From: Bacteroidota bacterium
GTDB taxonomy: Bacteria > Bacteroidota > Bacteroidia > Bacteroidales > B39-G9
Length of the DNA: 7,116 nt
Direction of reading: 5' to 3'
Assembly (NCBI GenBank): GCA_003648455.1
Contig: QMPG01000161.1
Span: 1 to 7,116, forward strand
Both the position numbers and the translations under genes were made by a program. The notes under the pieces were generated by a model. It saw only the letters and a list, made by a program, of their open reading frames with translations, had not been told where the DNA came from and ran no database searches. Numbering within the stretch: the stretch's first letter is position 1; the number at the start of each line of letters is the position of its first letter. Below are positions 1 to 6,874 of the stretch, one piece after another.

Positions 1-1659
1 ATCACAGATTATTTTTTCTAATTTGTTTTTTGGTTTAGGAGGTATTCTTGTCGCAAATATCATATCTCCAATTATTTTTATTTGATCTTGTGAGTATCCA
101 AACCTTGGTAATATTTCATTAGCGATTTGTATTCCAATTAACTCGTGGTCTGTATAACTTTTAAGAAACCCAGAATCATGAAATAAAGCGGCTGTTTTGA
201 GCAACAATAATTCTTTTTCGGACACACCTTCTTTATTACCAATAAGTTCAACCTGAACAATAACATCAATAGTGTGTTTTAAATTATGATAGTATAAGTC
301 TTTTGGAAGCTCATCCTCGAATTTATTAAGCATATAGTTTTCAAGATCATCATATCTTAAAAGACCAAGTTTAGTGTAAAATTCATCATTGGGGTTTAAA
401 CTTTTTTTATCGACAGATAGTTGTGGTCTGAAACCATCAATATAAAACATGTCGATATCTCCTTCATATTTAATAGGCATTTTGCCAAAATATTTGCAAA
501 TAAAATAGTCTTTTATTAATTCGTAAGTATTTGCAGATATATTTATTTTGTTAAATTCCCCCGATGAATTTATTCTACTAGCAATTGTAACGGTATCTCC
601 CCAAATGTCAATTGTGCGTTTTTTATTTTGTTTTATTTCTGCAAAAACCGGCCCGGTATGAACACCAATTTTTATATCCCAAATCGTTTCGTTTTTTTCT
701 GCATATTTATTTTTTATTTGATTTATATATTCTTGCATTTCAAAAGCAGCCAATATAACTTCAATAGGGTTTGTTTTGTTTTTTTCAGGTATTCCTCCTG
801 CACATAAGTATGTGTCTCCTGCAGTTTTAATTTTTTCAACATTATATTTTTTTACAATTTTATCAAACTGAATGTATAGTTTATCTAAATCGTCAATTAA
901 GGCATTTGAGTTTCTTTGCTCGGCTAGTTTATTAAAACCGGTAATGTTCGCAAAAAGAATAGTTACCATGTTATACCTTTTGGAGCGTTCTTTGAATGAA
1001 GCTTTAAGTTTTAAGGCATCCTCTTTTGAGAGTTCTTTAGAAATTAAATCCTCATATTTCTCTTTTTGTGCAACAAGTTCCTTTGTGTTATCTTCAATCT
1101 CTTTTATTAAAAGAGATTTTTCTTTTGCAAAAGAATAATCCTTCCATTTTATAATTACAATTATTAAAAGAAGAATAAAGAAAAGAAATAAAAATAAAGC
1201 AGTTTTTGTGTAATAAAAAGGTGTTTGAACTATAATATTAAATTTGGTTGTTTGGCTAATCTTTTTTTTGTTTTTTGCTCTTATTTGGAAAGAATAATTA
1301 CCATTAGGTAAGTTGTGATATATTTTGTAGTTTAATTTTTCCCAGTTTGACCATTTATTATCATACCCCATTAATTTATTTTGAAATAAAACATTTGAAT
1401 TATCATTTGCTTCGGTTTCATAATGAAAAATAATTGTATTGTTTTTAAAATTAACATGACATATTGTATCTTTATTTGAGTTCTTATAAATTATAGAATC
1501 TTTTGAATCAACAATTGTTTCAACAAAAATGTTAAAATTTGAATTGTTAAAAGAAGAATCAGTGTCACTATCAATGTTTCTTGTGTTGCTTTTAATATTG
1601 CTTGAAAAAACAAAAAATAAAATAATTATTAGATTTTTAAGAAAAGAATAATTAAGCAT
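1..1659 (-). CDS. Membrane-anchored class III nucleotide cyclase with Y_Y_Y sensor and HD domain (3' end outside window)
   Basis: The frame is open from an ATG at 1659 to the window edge, giving 553 residues with the C-terminus missing. An in-frame stop at 1675-1677 leaves this ATG as the only upstream start. Domains in order: a signal peptide (residues 1 to about 24, hydrophobic LIIILFFVF core); a periplasmic Y_Y_Y-type beta domain (about 72-147, with NLPNGNYSFQIRA at 116-128); a membrane helix (154-170); a charged, probably coiled-coil linker (about 175-230); a class III cyclase domain (about 231-375); and an HD domain (H458, H462, H494-D495, D504-H505). The adenine-type specificity residues K278 and D351 are present, as are metal Asp D282 and R362. 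The first metal Asp is Asn (N238) and the transition-state Asn is Thr (T358), so activity is uncertain. I infer a receptor that senses an unknown periplasmic signal and makes, or once made, cAMP. The HD part may be a phosphohydrolase or regulatory. No clear promoter or Shine-Dalgarno site is seen; a TTGACA-like element lies near 1718-1723 on the minus strand. Confidence 0.9.
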   Translation of the reverse strand, partial: MLNYSFLKNLIIILFFVFSSNIKSNTRNIDSDTDSSFNNSNFNIFVETIVDSKDSIIYKNSNKDTICHVNFKNNTIIFHYETEANDNSNVLFQNKLMGYDNKWSNWEKLNYKIYHNLPNGNYSFQIRAKNKKKISQTTKFNIIVQTPFYYTKTALFLFLFFILLLIIVIIKWKDYSFAKEKSLLIKEIEDNTKELVAQKEKYEDLISKELSKEDALKLKASFKERSKRYNMVTILFANITGFNKLAEQRNSNALIDDLDKLYIQFDKIVKKYNVEKIKTAGDTYLCAGGIPEKNKTNPIEVILAAFEMQEYINQIKNKYAEKNETIWDIKIGVHTGPVFAEIKQNKKRTIDIWGDTVTIASRINSSGEFNKINISANTYELIKDYFICKYFGKMPIKYEGDIDMFYIDGFRPQLSVDKKSLNPNDEFYTKLGLLRYDDLENYMLNKFEDELPKDLYYHNLKHTIDVIVQVELIGNKEGVSEKELLLLKTAALFHDSGFLKSYTDHELIGIQIANEILPRFGYSQDQIKIIGDMIFATRIPPKPKNKLEKIICD

Positions 1660-1757
1660 ATTAGATAAAAAAATTTAGTACAATTTAAAAAATTTATTAT
1701 TATTTAATAAACAATTGTGTCAAATTAATTTTTTTTTTTGTAAAAGGTTTGTTTTTG

Positions 1758-1799
1758 TTGACGAAACTCCGTATTATAGATAAATTTATTATAATTTTG
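1758..1799 (+). promoter_or_regulatory. Candidate Bacteroidota-type promoter for the usp gene
   Basis: TAATTTTG at 1792-1799 matches the Bacteroidota -7 consensus TAnnTTTG exactly but has no TTG at the usual distance upstream. Alternatively, TTG at 1758-1760 lies 20 bases before TAAATTTA (1781-1788), which misses the consensus only at its last base. One of these probably drives the stress-protein gene starting at 1832. The sequence alone does not decide which. Confidence 0.4.
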
Positions 1800-1831
1800 T
1801 AGTTAAAATTTGCAAAAAACAGAAAAAGGAT

Positions 1832-2662
1832 ATGCAAAACACAAAAACGAAACAAACAATTCTTGTTACTTGGGATTTTTCTGTTGTATCAGATTATGCC
1901 CTTGAGCATGCTGTAAGAATAGCAAAAGTTGTTGATAATAATATTACACTCATACATGTTTTAAAGGAGAAAAAAGATGCGGAAGAAGCACAAAAAAAAC
2001 TTGCTATTGTTGCAGAAGAGACCTTTAAAAAGCATAAAATAAAACCAAGCATTGTTACTAAAGAAGGTTCTATTTTTTCTACAATAAGCGAAGTCGCTAC
2101 TCAAATAGAAGCAAACCTTGTAATTATGGGTACACATGGTATGAAAGGAATGCAAAAATTAACAGGAAGTTGGGCTTTAAAAGTAATTGTTGGCTCAAAA
2201 GTTCCTTTTATTGTAGTTCAAGCACCTCCTACAAATTCCTTTTTTCACAACATCGTTTTCCCGATTAATTTTAAAAGTGAAAATAAAGAGCCCATGAATT
2301 GGCTTGTATATCTTTCAAGATATTACAGATCAAAAATTCATTTTTTCAAAGAAGACATAAAAGACCAACGACTTAAAAGAAAGGTAAATAATAACATTAT
2401 TTATGCTAAAAAAATTCTTGAAATGAAAGGTGTTGATTATGATATTTATACATCGAAAGGGAAAAAGAGTTTTTCTGACCAGACAATTGATTATGCAAAT
2501 CAAATAAATGCCGATTTAATTTTAGTTATGACAACGAGAAACATAGGATTTACCGATTATGTTTTTTCTGCCGATGAACAACGGATAATTGCAAATTCAC
2601 ATAAAATACCGGTAATGTGTATTAACCCAAGAGAAGATTTAAAAAAGATTGTATGGTACTAA
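1832..2662 (+). CDS. Tandem universal stress protein (UspA family, two Usp domains)
   Basis: A 276-residue cytoplasmic protein, about twice the length of a single Usp domain. Domain 1 (about 8-130) has the expected fold signals: a beta strand ending in TWDFS (13-17), where the family usually has a conserved Asp, and a nucleotide-binding-like loop at G100-THG-...-GS (112-113) followed by VPFIVVQ. The loop spacing is G-x2-G-x8-G-S, one residue shorter than the classic G-x2-G-x9-G-S/T. Domain 2 (about 139-276) keeps the alternating beta/alpha pattern (NADLILVMTT, then KIPVMCINPR) but lacks the glycine loop, so it probably does not bind ATP. Usp proteins of this kind usually support survival under stress, often by unknown means. 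The gene is divergent from the cyclase gene, 172 bp away. A short purine stretch, AAAAAGGA, lies just before the start. The family is clear; the exact role is not. Confidence 0.94.
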   Translation: MQNTKTKQTILVTWDFSVVSDYALEHAVRIAKVVDNNITLIHVLKEKKDAEEAQKKLAIVAEETFKKHKIKPSIVTKEGSIFSTISEVATQIEANLVIMGTHGMKGMQKLTGSWALKVIVGSKVPFIVVQAPPTNSFFHNIVFPINFKSENKEPMNWLVYLSRYYRSKIHFFKEDIKDQRLKRKVNNNIIYAKKILEMKGVDYDIYTSKGKKSFSDQTIDYANQINADLILVMTTRNIGFTDYVFSADEQRIIANSHKIPVMCINPREDLKKIVWY

Positions 2663-2683
2663 AGTTTTTCGAACTTTAATTTT
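2660..2683 (+). terminator. Weak terminator-like hairpin after usp
   Basis: TAAAGTT (2660-2666) and AACTTTA (2672-2678) form a 7-bp AT-rich stem around a 5-base loop, followed by ATTTT. The stem overlaps the usp stop codon. It is short and weak, so some read-through into the downstream gene is possible. Confidence 0.4.
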
Positions 2684-2774
2684 CATAATATAAAAAACTG
2701 TAAATTAACCCCTTATTTTTATTCCTCCCTTAAAATTGGAGTCTGTCATTTTTGGTTAATATAAACTTTAGCAA

Positions 2775-3995
2775 ATGAAATTCGACACACAGATTTTACC
2801 AAATGGTATTAAAATAATTCATCAACAAAATCAAACAAATGTTGCGCATTGCGGAATAATAATAAATACCGGTTCCCGAGATGAACGAGAATCTCAGCAT
2901 GGAATTGCTCATTTTATTGAACACGCTGTCTTTAAGGGTACAAAAAAAAGAAAAGCTCATCATGTTATTAGGCGTTTAGAAGATGTTGGTGCTGAAATAG
3001 AAGCATTTACAACAAAAGAAAATATATGCGTATATGCGTCTTTTCTTGAAAATTATTATGAGAGAACGATTGAATTATTTAGTGATATAATTTTTAATTC
3101 AACATTTCCCAAAAAGGAATTGGAGAATGAGAAAGAAGTAATAATTGAGGAGATTAATTCATATAAAGACAATCCCGCAGAATTAATTTTTGATGATTTT
3201 GAGAAGCAAATATTTAACGGACATCCTTTGGCAAGAGATATTTTAGGTGAACCAAAATTGTTGAAAAATTTTGCAAAAGAAGATATACAAAGTTTTATTA
3301 AGCACAATTTTAATACAGATCAAATTGTTTTGTGTTCGGTTGGGAATATAAATTTTTCAAAGTTTGTAAAATTGGCAGAAAAATATTTTAGCAAGATTCC
3401 AAAAAATCTACGCACAAACAAAAGAGTTCAATTCAATAATTATAAAGCATCTAATCATATTGTTAATAAAGAAACCTATCAAACACATTGTATAGTAGGA
3501 AACATTGCTTACAACATGAAAGATAAAAACAAGATGGCTCTTGAATTACTTAACGATTTACTTGCTGGTCCGGGTTTGAGTTCCCGTTTAAATGTAGCTT
3601 TGCGCGAGAAAAAAGGTCTTGTTTATACTGTCGAATCTTATTACACGCCTTATATCGACACAGGTATCTCGGGAATATATTTTGGTACATATAATGGGAA
3701 TCTTAACAAGAGCCTGAACATAATTAAAAAAGAATTACTAAAAATCCGAAACAACAAATTAGGAGTAATGCAGTTGCACCGAGCAAAACTTAAACTAATG
3801 GGATCTGTTGCAATTGCTTCAGAAAGCAAATCGAATTTAATGTTGGCTGCCGGAAAGGGTTTTCTGCAATTAAATAAAATCAAAACAATAAACGAAATAA
3901 TTGAAAGCATACAAAACATTACTGCAGAACAATTAATAACGACCGCAAACGAAATATATGATTTTGACAATATGTCAAGTTTAATTTACGAATAA
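2775..3995 (+). CDS. M16 family (pitrilysin/insulinase-like) zinc peptidase
   Basis: A 406-residue protein, the normal length for a two-half bacterial M16B-type peptidase. The inverted zinc motif HxxEH is HFIEH at residues 46-50 (H46, E49 catalytic, H50), followed by the family's FKGT. The distal zinc-binding Glu is probably E126 in the EVIIEEI stretch, about 76 residues later. The C-terminal half carries the conserved GPGLSSRLNVALREKKGLVY region (265-284), which in this family helps hold substrate and build the second half of the chamber. All catalytic residues are present. There is no signal peptide, so a cytoplasmic location is expected. M16 enzymes of this size degrade or process peptides; the substrate here is unknown. 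The next gene starts 36 bp downstream on the same strand, so the two are probably co-transcribed. Leader bases 2663-2774 show no convincing promoter apart from a TA-rich stretch near 2758-2770. Confidence 0.94.
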   Translation: MKFDTQILPNGIKIIHQQNQTNVAHCGIIINTGSRDERESQHGIAHFIEHAVFKGTKKRKAHHVIRRLEDVGAEIEAFTTKENICVYASFLENYYERTIELFSDIIFNSTFPKKELENEKEVIIEEINSYKDNPAELIFDDFEKQIFNGHPLARDILGEPKLLKNFAKEDIQSFIKHNFNTDQIVLCSVGNINFSKFVKLAEKYFSKIPKNLRTNKRVQFNNYKASNHIVNKETYQTHCIVGNIAYNMKDKNKMALELLNDLLAGPGLSSRLNVALREKKGLVYTVESYYTPYIDTGISGIYFGTYNGNLNKSLNIIKKELLKIRNNKLGVMQLHRAKLKLMGSVAIASESKSNLMLAAGKGFLQLNKIKTINEIIESIQNITAEQLITTANEIYDFDNMSSLIYE

Positions 3996-4031
3996 AATAT
4001 TTTACTTTTATTTGTTAAAACAATCAAACAG

Positions 4032-4670
4032 ATGAAAACAAATCCTAAAATAGAAGAATATATTATTGCTCATACAGAACCCGAAGACGACTTATTAAAA
4101 GAATTAGACCGTAAGACGAATTTAAAAATTCTTCGACCAAGAATGTTGTCAGGTCATTTGCAGGGAGAAATTTTAAAAATGATTAGCTATATGATTAAGC
4201 CAACAAATATTCTTGAGATAGGAACGTTTACCGGATATTCGGCTATTTGTCTGGCTAAAGGATTAAGAACAAAAGGAAAAATATTTACAATAGACATAAA
4301 TGACGAGATAGCAGATTTTACGAAATCATTTCTTAACAAATCTATTTTTAAAGATAAAATTGTTTTCCATGTTGGCGATGCTATAAATATTATTCCTGAG
4401 ATTGATGAAAAATTCGATCTTGTATTTATTGATGCAGATAAAAGAGAATATCTTGATTATTATAAATTAATTTTTGATAAAGTAAATAAAGGTGGCTTTA
4501 TTATTGCCGACAATGTGTTATGGGACGGTAAGGTTGTTGAAAAGGTAGACAAAAACGACAAACAAACACAAGGATTATTAGAGTTTAACGATTTTGTTCA
4601 TAATGATAATCGAGTAGAAAATGTAATGTTTCCCATCAGAGACGGATTAATGATAATGAGAAAAAAATAG
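4032..4670 (+). CDS. SAM-dependent O-methyltransferase (Methyltransf_3, YrrM/COMT-like)
   Basis: A 212-residue protein with a complete Rossmann-type methyltransferase core. SAM-binding motif I is ILEIGTFTGYSA (60-71), the acidic end of strand 2 is TIDIND (86-91) with D88 placed to bind the SAM ribose, and GDA (115-117) follows. The divalent-metal and catalytic region of the catechol/caffeoyl-CoA O-methyltransferase family is FIDADK (132-137), then IADNVLWDG (158-166), so the D134/D160/N161 metal site looks intact. These enzymes methylate hydroxyl groups of small aromatic molecules; some bacterial relatives modify tRNA. The substrate cannot be told from the sequence. The gene follows the M16 peptidase by 36 bp and ends just before a hairpin terminator at 4678-4710, so it is probably the last gene of that operon. 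Confidence 0.94.
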   Translation: MKTNPKIEEYIIAHTEPEDDLLKELDRKTNLKILRPRMLSGHLQGEILKMISYMIKPTNILEIGTFTGYSAICLAKGLRTKGKIFTIDINDEIADFTKSFLNKSIFKDKIVFHVGDAINIIPEIDEKFDLVFIDADKREYLDYYKLIFDKVNKGGFIIADNVLWDGKVVEKVDKNDKQTQGLLEFNDFVHNDNRVENVMFPIRDGLMIMRKK

Positions 4671-4677
4671 GTGCATA

Positions 4678-4710
4678 AAAAAAGGAACAAACACTGTTTG
4701 TCCCTTTTTT
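4678..4710. terminator. Bidirectional intrinsic terminator between methyltransferase and tRNA operon
   Basis: AAAAAAGG-A-ACAAAC (4678-4692) pairs with GTTTGT-C-CCTTTTTT (4696-4710) around a 3-base ACT loop, a 15-position stem with one A·C mismatch (4686/4702). A T-run ends the stem on the plus strand and, read from the other side, on the minus strand too. It can stop the peptidase-methyltransferase operon coming from the left and the two tRNA genes coming from the right. It starts 8 bp after the methyltransferase stop and ends 3 bp before the tRNA-Leu 3' end. Confidence 0.85.
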
Positions 4711-4713
4711 AAG

Positions 4714-4798
4714 TACCCGGGGCCGGGGTCGAACCGGCACGGCCACAATGGCCACTGGATTTTAAGTCCAGCGCGTCTACCAATTCCGCCACCTGGGC
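4714..4798 (-). tRNA. tRNA-Leu (anticodon UAA)
   Basis: An 85-base class II tRNA. The anticodon arm is CTGGA-CTTAAAA-TCCAG, giving anticodon UAA. A long variable arm has a perfect GGCCA/TGGCC stem, the T arm is GCCGG-TTCGACC-CCGGC, and the D-arm region is GGCGGAATTGGTAGACGC. The acceptor strands are GCCCAGG and CCCGGGT with discriminator A. They pair through G1·U72 as in other tRNA-Leu, but position 5-68 is an A·C mismatch. CCA is not encoded. The gene lies 20 bp downstream of tRNA-Gly and is probably cut from the same transcript. Confidence 0.97.
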
Positions 4799-4818
4799 AA
4801 CTTATTTCAAAAAAAAAG

Positions 4819-4891
<73 letters not shown>

Positions 4892-4902
4892 ATTTGAGTT
4901 TG

Positions 4903-4934
4903 CAAATATATTTATTTTTTTCATTATGCAAAAA
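4903..4934 (-). promoter_or_regulatory. Bacteroidota-type promoter for the tRNA-Gly/tRNA-Leu operon
   Basis: Read on the minus strand, TATATTTG (4910 to 4903) is an exact match to the -7 consensus TAnnTTTG. A TTTTTG (4934 to 4929) lies 18 bases upstream as the -33 element. Transcription would start around 4897, a few bases before the mature tRNA-Gly at 4891. The A/T-rich run just upstream (about 4935-4965) could help polymerase binding. Confidence 0.75.
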
Positions 4935-4965
4935 TTTAAAATTGTTTTTTTTTATTTTTTTTGAT

Positions 4966-5144
4966 TTAACCCGAAAAATTCATAATTTTTCTACGCTTAA
5001 GAATTACCAACAAATTTGGGTACTTCTAATGCGGGGTTTACTTGCGTGAGCTCACCGCCAGCTGGCGGTTCGGTTCCCGCTTTACTTTCCACTATCCATC
5101 GCTAATTTATGCAATTTACTTCGTTTTGTATGAAAGCGGGTTAA
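4966..5144. repeat. Dispersed hairpin-rich element, copy 1 (179 bp)
   Basis: This copy is bounded by TTAACCCG (4966-4973) and CGGGTTAA (5137-5144), a perfect 8-bp inverted terminal pair, and is over 90% identical to the copy at 6875-7077 in the same orientation. Internal structure: GAAAAATT-CAT-AATTTTTC (4973-4991); overlapping palindromes GTGAGCTCAC (5046-5055) and ACCGCCAGCTGGCGGT (5054-5069); CCCGCTTT (5076-5083) pairing with AAAGCGGG (5133-5140); and inside that TATGCAA/TTGTATG (5108-5132) with an 11-base loop. It is visibly richer in G+C than its surroundings and has no meaningful reading frame. It fills most of the 363-bp gap between tRNA-Gly and gltX. It is probably a non-autonomous mobile (MITE/REP-like) or structured element; its function is unknown. 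It is shorter than copy 2 by a 23-bp hairpin segment and one loop base. Confidence 0.85.
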
Positions 5145-5229
5145 GTTCATGTATTGAGAATTCTGCCTAATAAACAATTCAATAAAAATATTTTATTTCA
5201 ATTAAGTTTTTTATCAATTTTGGAAGATT

Positions 5230-5237
5230 TATATTTG
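5230..5237 (+). promoter_or_regulatory. Promoter -7 box for gltX
   Basis: TATATTTG is an exact match to the Bacteroidota -7 consensus and sits 18 bases before the gltX ATG, implying a leader of only about 10-12 bases. No clear TTG is seen at the -33 distance; the T-run near 5207-5212 is the nearest candidate. Confidence 0.65.
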
Positions 5238-5254
5238 CAAAAAATTTATTTATT

Positions 5255-6781
5255 ATGTCAGAAAAAGAAGTAAGAGTAAGATTTGCCCCAAGTCCAACCG
5301 GACCTCTACATATAGGTGGTGTTCGAACAGCCCTGTTTAATTATTTGTTTGCAAAAAAAAATAACGGAAAGTTTATTTTGCGAATTGAAGATACTGACCA
5401 GACAAGATATGTTCCCGGAGCCGAAGATTATATTGTTGAGGCGCTGAAGTGGTGTAATATTGATATTGACGAAGGTGCTACTGTGGGAGGTGATTATGGT
5501 CCTTATCGACAGTCAGAACGAAAAGATTTATATAAGCAGTATTCAGATGTTTTAATTGAGAGAGGTAATGCTTATTATGCTTTTGATACTCCCGAAGAAC
5601 TTGATAGTGTTAGAAAAAAACATGAAGATAATAAACAAACGTTTATTTATAATGCTTCATCTAGAAATAAAATGAACAATAGTTTTACTCTTTCTGATGA
5701 TGTTGTAAAGAAAAAAATTGGGCGTGGCGAAAAATTTGTTGTCCGATTTAAAATGCCGGATAATGAAGATGTAATTGTTTCGGATATTATTCGCGGAAAA
5801 GTAGTTGTAAACTCATCATTATTAGACGATAAAATATTGTTTAAATCTGATGGTATGCCAACATATCACCTCGCTAATATTGTTGACGATTATTTAATGA
5901 AAATTTCTCATGTAATTAGAGGCGAAGAGTGGTTACCATCACTACCCTTACATGTTTTATTATATCGTGCCTTTGGTTGGGAAGAAGAGATGCCCGAATT
6001 TGCACATCTTCCGCTTATTTTAAAACCGGTAGGCAAAGGTAAATTAAGCAAACGTGATGGTGATAAATTAGGCTTTCCTGTTTTCCCAATCGAATGGAAA
6101 TCGCCAAATGGAGATGTTGCATCAGGTTATCGCGAATCAGGATATTTTAGCGAAGCTTTTATAAATATGCTTGCCCTATTAGGTTGGAATCCCGGAACCG
6201 AGCAGGAAATTTTTTCAATAAAAGAATTATCTAAAATATTTTCTTTAGAAAGAGTTGGAAAATCAGGTTCGCGATTTGATCCTGATAAAGCGAAATGGTA
6301 TAATCATCATTATTTAGTAGAGAAATCAAATGAAGAGATTGCCGATTTGTTTCAAGATATTTTAAAAGAAAAAGGAATTGAAAAGAGCAACGAATATGTT
6401 GCTAAAGTTTGTGGTTTAGTAAAAGAAAGAGTGAATTTTGTTTCGGAATTATGGGAACAAACATATTTTTTCTTTCAACGTCCGGTTGAATATGATAAAA
6501 AAACAGTAAAAAAACGATGGAAAGAAAATTCTCCCAATATTATGAAGGATATTATAAACATTCTTTCATCTGTTGAATTGTTTAATTCTCGAGAAACAGA
6601 AACTGTAGTAAAAAAATTTATTGAAGAAAAAGAACTAGGAATGGGACAGGTTATGAATGCATTTAGATTAACTATTGTTGGTGCAGCAAAAGGTCCCGGT
6701 GTTTTTGATATTATTGAACTATTAGGCAAAGACGAAACTATTAAAAGGATAGAGCTCGGAATTAAAAATATTGCACGGTAA
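5255..6781 (+). CDS. gltX: Glutamate--tRNA ligase (GluRS)
   Basis: A 508-residue class Ic aminoacyl-tRNA synthetase that charges tRNA-Glu with glutamate in the cytoplasm. The N-terminal Rossmann catalytic domain opens with [20 protein letters not shown] (9-28), carrying the HIGH-type motif as HIGG (19-22), then RIEDTDQTR. The KMSKS-type loop is KLSKRDG (263-269). The helical anticodon-binding part follows from about residue 320 and ends with [16 protein letters not shown]. The zinc-binding Cys/His cluster seen in the E. coli enzyme is absent; the matching stretch reads [11 protein letters not shown] (106-116). After KLSKR there is an insertion, GFPVFPIEW through SGYRESGY (273-297), of the type I associate with Bacteroidota GluRS. 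Length and all motifs are complete. It has its own -7 box and a strong terminator, so it is probably transcribed alone. Copies of the dispersed repeat lie on both sides. Confidence 0.98.
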   Translation: MSEKEVRVRFAPSPTGPLHIGGVRTALFNYLFAKKNNGKFILRIEDTDQTRYVPGAEDYIVEALKWCNIDIDEGATVGGDYGPYRQSERKDLYKQYSDVLIERGNAYYAFDTPEELDSVRKKHEDNKQTFIYNASSRNKMNNSFTLSDDVVKKKIGRGEKFVVRFKMPDNEDVIVSDIIRGKVVVNSSLLDDKILFKSDGMPTYHLANIVDDYLMKISHVIRGEEWLPSLPLHVLLYRAFGWEEEMPEFAHLPLILKPVGKGKLSKRDGDKLGFPVFPIEWKSPNGDVASGYRESGYFSEAFINMLALLGWNPGTEQEIFSIKELSKIFSLERVGKSGSRFDPDKAKWYNHHYLVEKSNEEIADLFQDILKEKGIEKSNEYVAKVCGLVKERVNFVSELWEQTYFFFQRPVEYDKKTVKKRWKENSPNIMKDIINILSSVELFNSRETETVVKKFIEEKELGMGQVMNAFRLTIVGAAKGPGVFDIIELLGKDETIKRIELGIKNIAR

Positions 6782-6828
6782 ATACTAAAATAAAAAAACA
6801 AATAAAATAGACCTTGTAATAAAGGAGG

Positions 6829-6858
6829 AAAAAGTCGATTTCAAAATCGACTTTTTTT
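6829..6858 (+). terminator. Intrinsic terminator of gltX
   Basis: AAAAAGTCGATT (6829-6840) pairs perfectly with AATCGACTTTTT (6845-6856) around the 4-base loop TCAA, and the T-run continues to 6858. It starts 47 bases after the gltX stop and is a typical strong rho-independent terminator. The A-run on its other side could also terminate minus-strand transcripts. Confidence 0.88.
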
Positions 6859-6874
6859 ATGGTCAATATTTTAA

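Noticed and set aside
872..1138. Plus-strand 88-codon reading frame
   Set aside because: It lies antisense to the linker and cyclase region of the minus-strand receptor gene, has low-complexity Ser/Phe-rich content and no family signal. It is a shadow.
3650..3970. Minus-strand 106-codon reading frame, plus similar frames at 3056-3307, 1961-2155 and 6475-6801
   Set aside because: All lie antisense inside well-supported genes (M16 peptidase, Usp, gltX) and show no recognisable motif or start context.
4966..5144. CRISPR array or tandem repeat
   Set aside because: The repeats occur as two isolated copies 1.9 kb apart with a gene between them; there are no regular repeat-spacer units and no cas genes.
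6821..6828. AAAGGAGG, a perfect Shine-Dalgarno-like sequence after gltX
   Set aside because: No start codon or reading frame follows at a usable distance; it runs directly into the terminator hairpin.
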